NCBI GenBank assembly: GCA_964461135.1
Contig: CAYWTB010000135.1
Coordinates: 1-8,522, forward strand
Reading direction: 5' to 3'
Source: RQOF01 sp964461135
Lineage (GTDB): Bacteria > Calditrichota > Calditrichia > RBG-13-44-9
Length of the DNA: 8,522 bases
Shown: one piece after another, positions 5,981 to 8,522 of the stretch
How positions within the stretch are numbered: the stretch's first letter is position 1
Layout of the letters: every line of letters starts with the position of its first letter
Position numbers and translations under genes: made by a program
Notes under the pieces: generated by a model
The model's input: the letters and a program-made list of their open reading frames with translations, nothing else
What the model was told of the DNA's origin: nothing
The model's database searches: none

Positions 5981-7282
5981 GTGGCACAAAAAACTTTAAA
6001 TAAGGTTATGGACAAACTCAGCTCCCTGGCCAAACGGCGCGGCTATGTATTTCAGAGCAGCGAAATCTACGGTGGCCTCAACAGCTGTTATGATTATGGA
6101 CCCCTGGGTACCGAATTAAAAAAGAACATTCGTGAGTTGTGGTGGAAAACCATGGTATATGAACGCGATGACATTGAAGGCCTGGATTCCAGTATTCTGA
6201 TGCATCCCCGTATCTGGGAGGCCTCCGGTCATGTGGAAGGTTTCACCGATCCGCTGGTGGATTGCAAGACCTGCAAAATGCGCTGGAAAGCGGACCAGAT
6301 AGATCTCAGCAAGGGCTGTCCCAATTGCGGGGGAGAACTGACCGAACCACGCCAGTTCAATCTGATGTTTAAAACCTTTATGGGACCGGTGGAAGATGAA
6401 GCCAGTATCGTCTACCTGAGACCCGAAACAGCCCAGGGAATATATGTCAATTTTCACAATGTCAGAGAAGCCGGCAGGCAGAAGATACCATTTGGCATCG
6501 CCCAGATCGGCAAGGCATTTCGTAACGAGATCACTCCCGGTAATTTCATTTTCAGAACACGTGAGTTTGAACAGATGGAAATGCAATATTTTGTAAAACC
6601 GGGAGCAGATGAGGATTGGTTCCTTTACTGGAAAGAGCAGAGAATCGCCTGGTATGACCGTCTGGGAATCCGTCACGAAAAATTGCGTTTCCACCAGCAC
6701 AGCCAGAAAGAGCTGGCTCACTATGCCAAGGCCGCTTTTGATATTGAATATGAATTCCCATTCGGCTGGAGTGAAATTGAAGGAATACATAACCGGACAG
6801 ACTTTGACCTCTCACGGCACCAGGAATATTCCGGGAAGGATCTACGATATTACGATCAGGAAGCCAATGAGAAATATATCCCGTTTATCATAGAAACCTC
6901 GACCGGGGTGGATCGTCTGATGTTAACAGTACTGGTGGATGCTTACGAAGAAGAGCCCGAGAGAGTGGTTCTGCATCTGAAACCGCAGATTGCTCCCATT
7001 AAGGCCGCCGTATTCCCGCTGGTGAACAAGGAAGGTATGCCGGAAACAGCTTCAAAGCTGTTTGATGAACTTCGCCGGGATTTTAAGGTGTTTTATGATG
7101 CGGCCGGATCTGTGGGTCGCAGATACCGCCGGCAGGACGAAGCAGGTACTCCCTACTGCATCACCATAGATGGCCAGACCCTGCAGGACCGGACTGTGAC
7201 GGTGAGGGAAAGAGACAGCATGGAGCAGGTCCGCATCGGCATGGACAAGATTTATGAATTTTTGAAGGACCATATTGCCTGA
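5981..7282 (+). CDS. glyS: Glycyl-tRNA synthetase, homodimeric (alpha2) class II type
   Basis: The enzyme charges tRNA-Gly with glycine using ATP in the cytoplasm. It is the single-chain alpha2 form, shared with archaea, eukaryotes and many bacteria, not the alpha2-beta2 GlyQ/GlyS form. Residues, numbered from the ATG at 5975 (subtract 2 for GTG), show RRGYVFQSSEIYGG (21-34), the motif 1 region YGPLGTELKKNIRELWW (41-57), and a Cys4 zinc knot C97/C100/C115/C118. They also show RPETAQGIYVNF (149-160), motif 2 in GKAFRNEITPGNFIFRTREF (179-198), the glycine/tRNA site FGWSEIEGIHNRTDFDLSRH (263-282), motif 3 in GVDRLMLTVL (311-320, R314), and a C-terminal anticodon-binding domain (about 337-435). 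Length, 433-435 residues, is usual for compact bacterial members. The start was chosen from Shine-Dalgarno spacing; the ATG at 5975 is the alternative. The gene ends with TGA and shows no damage. It is downstream of recO, an adjacency also known from other bacteria. Confidence 0.96.
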   Translation: MAQKTLNKVMDKLSSLAKRRGYVFQSSEIYGGLNSCYDYGPLGTELKKNIRELWWKTMVYERDDIEGLDSSILMHPRIWEASGHVEGFTDPLVDCKTCKMRWKADQIDLSKGCPNCGGELTEPRQFNLMFKTFMGPVEDEASIVYLRPETAQGIYVNFHNVREAGRQKIPFGIAQIGKAFRNEITPGNFIFRTREFEQMEMQYFVKPGADEDWFLYWKEQRIAWYDRLGIRHEKLRFHQHSQKELAHYAKAAFDIEYEFPFGWSEIEGIHNRTDFDLSRHQEYSGKDLRYYDQEANEKYIPFIIETSTGVDRLMLTVLVDAYEEEPERVVLHLKPQIAPIKAAVFPLVNKEGMPETASKLFDELRRDFKVFYDAAGSVGRRYRRQDEAGTPYCITIDGQTLQDRTVTVRERDSMEQVRIGMDKIYEFLKDHIA

Positions 7283-7311
7283 AGGCAGGAGGACAAGAGG
7301 AATCAAAGACA

Positions 7312-7356
7312 TTGGCAGATTTAAAAAAAGGGGGGAATAAATTTATTTGTATATAG
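7312..7356 (+). pseudogene. Possible truncated gene start after glyS
   Basis: A TTG codon preceded by AGAGGA (about ten bases upstream) opens a 14-codon frame reading MADLKKGGNKFICI if TTG is the initiator, then TAG. The N-terminus looks natural, and it is placed 29 nt after glyS as an operon partner would be. The run of seven A and six G at 7324-7335 is a likely indel site. One alternative frame after it stays open to about 7504, into the repeat element. It may be a gene remnant cut by the element at 7381, or chance. Confidence 0.2.
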
Positions 7357-7380
7357 TTTTGGCTCCGAAACTAATTGGGC

Positions 7381-7564
7381 TGTCATTGCCACGGAAGTGG
7401 CCACTATGTGGCGAGACATGGATGTCGCGGCCCGCCTGCTGCAGGCAGGCAATCTCCATGTTCCTGGGTTTATCCCGGGGAAAGTTAATGCGGCAAGATT
7501 CTAAGGGAATTGATTCTTCACTTTTACTCCTCGCCACATGGTGGTCCCTCCCGGTACAATGACA
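7381..7564. repeat. MITE-like element with 35-bp imperfect terminal inverted repeats
   Basis: The first 35 bases (7381-7415) and the reverse complement of the last 35 (7530-7564) agree at 28 positions without gaps. The outer TGTCATTG/CAATGACA is perfect, and the inner 15-bp block ending GTGGCGAG agrees at 14. Each arm contains a small palindrome CCAC-NNN-GTGG. Inside are more hairpins: GACAT-GG-ATGTC (7415-7426), GCCTG/CAGGC (7434-7446) and CCTGGG/CCCGGG with a 5-nt loop (7463-7479, one G-T pair). The outer TGTCATTG and the internal GCAATCTCC recall a widespread bacterial palindromic repeat beginning TGTCATTGCGAG (from memory). There is no transposase and no clear target-site duplication. It is GC-richer than its surroundings on the left half. 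A non-autonomous transposable element or structured intergenic repeat is the best reading. Confidence 0.65.
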
Positions 7565-7903
7565 TGCAATTAATTATCATGCAATATTTAATAAAAATCA
7601 ATGATTCAGAACTCATTGTCACGAAGTCAAAACTATTAACATATAAATTGATTCAAAAAATATGGTTCTTTGGTACTCTTTCTTTTTATGACTTAGTGTA
7701 CCTTGGTGGTTGAAAATTTTGCAGGTTATATGATTTTAATCGAAGGGTCTTAACGTTATAAAATTCATGCCGTTCATAATCCGGTAGGTGGAACGGGATG
7801 TTTTAAAATCATCTGATACGAATCCTTTTTCGGTTATTACTCTATGTTGCACTTTTGTGCCGGCGATCCTGCCCTGAATCAGTCAAATGATTATTTTTAA
7901 AAC
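7565..7903. other. AT-rich intergenic stretch before the rhodanese gene
   Basis: No gene is supported. A frame of about 67 codons overlapping the repeat element has no ribosome binding site and no family resemblance. The stretch at about 7686-7716 recalls a T- and GTG-rich motif (CTTAGTG..CTTGGTGGTT) that I remember as a recurring intergenic sequence in several phyla; this is unverified. A hairpin at 7766-7800 is listed separately. No clear promoter for the rhodanese gene was seen. Confidence 0.4.
7766..7800 (+). terminator. Terminator-like hairpin between glyS and the rhodanese gene
   Basis: CATGCCGTTC (7766-7775) pairs with GAACGGGATG (7791-7800) at nine of ten positions (G7769 opposite G7797 mismatches) around a 15-nt loop. 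Four T follow (7801-7804). The large loop and short T-tract make it a mediocre intrinsic terminator; it could also be a small-repeat hairpin. It is 480 nt past glyS and 100 nt before the rhodanese gene. Confidence 0.38.
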
Positions 7904-8263
7904 ATGCCAAATTTTTATAGTGCCCCGGAAATTTCTATTAATGAAGTAGACCATAAAATTAAATCCGGAGAAAAATTTATTCTGCTTGATGTCCGTGAGT
8001 CGGAAGAACTGGAGAAAGCGCGAATTATTCATCCCAACGTAGAGTTTTCTCCGCTCAGCAGAATTAATAAAGAAAAACTGAAAGCACTGCCGGAACGGGC
8101 CCTGCGTAAGGATGAAGAAATTATTGTGATCTGCCATCATGGTATCCGCAGTGCCCTGGTAACCGCCTGGATCCGAAGTGAGGGATGGGCACATGTTTAC
8201 AGCATGAATGGCGGACTGGCAGCCTATGCCCGCAATATCGATCCGTCAATCGGAACCTACTGA
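7904..8263 (+). CDS. Single-domain rhodanese-like sulfurtransferase
   Basis: The 119-residue product is one rhodanese fold (about 8-118). It has SINEVDHKIKSGEKFILLDV (11-30) followed by RESEELEKARI, the family's 'DVRE..E...I' strand and turn. The active loop CHHGIRS (77-83) has the nucleophilic Cys77 that carries persulfide sulfur and the usual Gly/Arg/Ser pattern CxxGxRS. MNGGLAAYARNIDPSIGTY forms the C-terminus, typical of small cytoplasmic rhodaneses and of the rhodanese tail of MoeB/ThiF-type proteins. Sulfur donor and acceptor cannot be told from sequence. The ATG is the first possible start, since an in-frame TAA lies two codons before it, but no Shine-Dalgarno sequence is evident. It stands alone on the plus strand, about 620 nt after glyS, and shows no damage. 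Confidence 0.9.
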   Translation: MPNFYSAPEISINEVDHKIKSGEKFILLDVRESEELEKARIIHPNVEFSPLSRINKEKLKALPERALRKDEEIIVICHHGIRSALVTAWIRSEGWAHVYSMNGGLAAYARNIDPSIGTY

Positions 8264-8522
8264 GGGTGCCTGTTCAATCGGTAAAAATTTTCCTGGAGTA
8301 TTTACGATGTCTCCGTGGGAATGGAATGACCCGATATTTCACACTGAAGTATAGCGGTCTTTTTTATACTGAAACCGAATATACTGTATTTAATATCGTG
8401 AGTTGTACGATGCCGCTGGTTTTCATTAAATTTTCAGGTGCACATTCTAATCAAGGTTTAACCGGAGGTTTACTGCCTTTCACGAAACTCATAAGTGATG
8501 ATATTGCATAATATACGGGGTA
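8264..8522. other. Downstream flank of the rhodanese gene, no feature supported
   Basis: No gene is supported in the remaining 259 nt. An ATG at 8308 with GGAG upstream gives only about 15 codons before TAG. A 6-bp stem AGTATA (8348-8353)/TATACT (8365-8370) with a T-rich loop is too AT-rich to be called a terminator. Confidence 0.4.

Noticed and set aside
6116..6790. 224-codon minus-strand open frame
   Set aside because: It is antisense to the well-conserved glyS coding region, so it is a shadow of the codon pattern there.
8348..8370. AGTATA/TATACT stem after the rhodanese gene as a terminator
   Set aside because: The stem is six bp, mostly A-T, and the T-run lies in the loop rather than after the stem.
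8185..8511. 108-codon plus-strand frame at the window end
   Set aside because: It overlaps the rhodanese gene in another frame for its first quarter, lacks a ribosome binding site and resembles no family.

Overview
The window suggests a Gram-negative bacterium of the FCB type (relatives of Bacteroidota, Fibrobacterota, Marinimicrobia or KSB1-like phyla). The clues are a secreted FISUMP-domain protein, a short outer-membrane beta-barrel-like protein and a possible Bacteroidota-style promoter. No gene fixes the phylum, so this is inference. The standard genetic code applies: TGA ends glyS and the rhodanese gene.

Left region (about 1-1550): this AT-rich stretch reads as a piece of a chromosomal integron cassette array transcribed on the minus strand. 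The key signal is a well-formed attC recombination site at 587-719. It has perfectly complementary R boxes, an unpaired central spacer, and extrahelical T and G on one arm, as in classical attC sites. It lies 44 nt beyond the stop of a cassette-like gene for a predicted outer-membrane beta-barrel protein (764-1360). A weaker attC-like site of the same 133-bp length lies just upstream of that gene (1417-1549). Together they would delimit an 830-bp cassette. The next gene in the array is a short, apparently C-terminally truncated FISUMP lipoprotein-like or secreted protein (7-372). No integron integrase is visible.

Middle (1550-2612): more than 1 kb holds no gene I can support. It is probably decayed or boundary sequence between the array and the chromosomal backbone.

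Right region (2613-7282): this is a conserved housekeeping block, all on the plus strand. It contains ksgA (16S rRNA dimethyladenosine transferase), mgtE (magnesium channel, overlapping ksgA by 17 nt but broken by a frameshift and an in-frame TGA), recO (recombinational repair) and glyS (homodimeric glycyl-tRNA synthetase). ksgA and mgtE look co-transcribed; recO and glyS follow after gaps of about 230 and 180 nt.

After glyS, a 184-bp MITE-like element (7381-7564) has 35-bp imperfect terminal inverted repeats and several internal hairpins. It lies in a 620-nt intergenic region that also holds a possible truncated gene start and a terminator-like hairpin. The last gene is a single-domain rhodanese sulfurtransferase (7904-8263).
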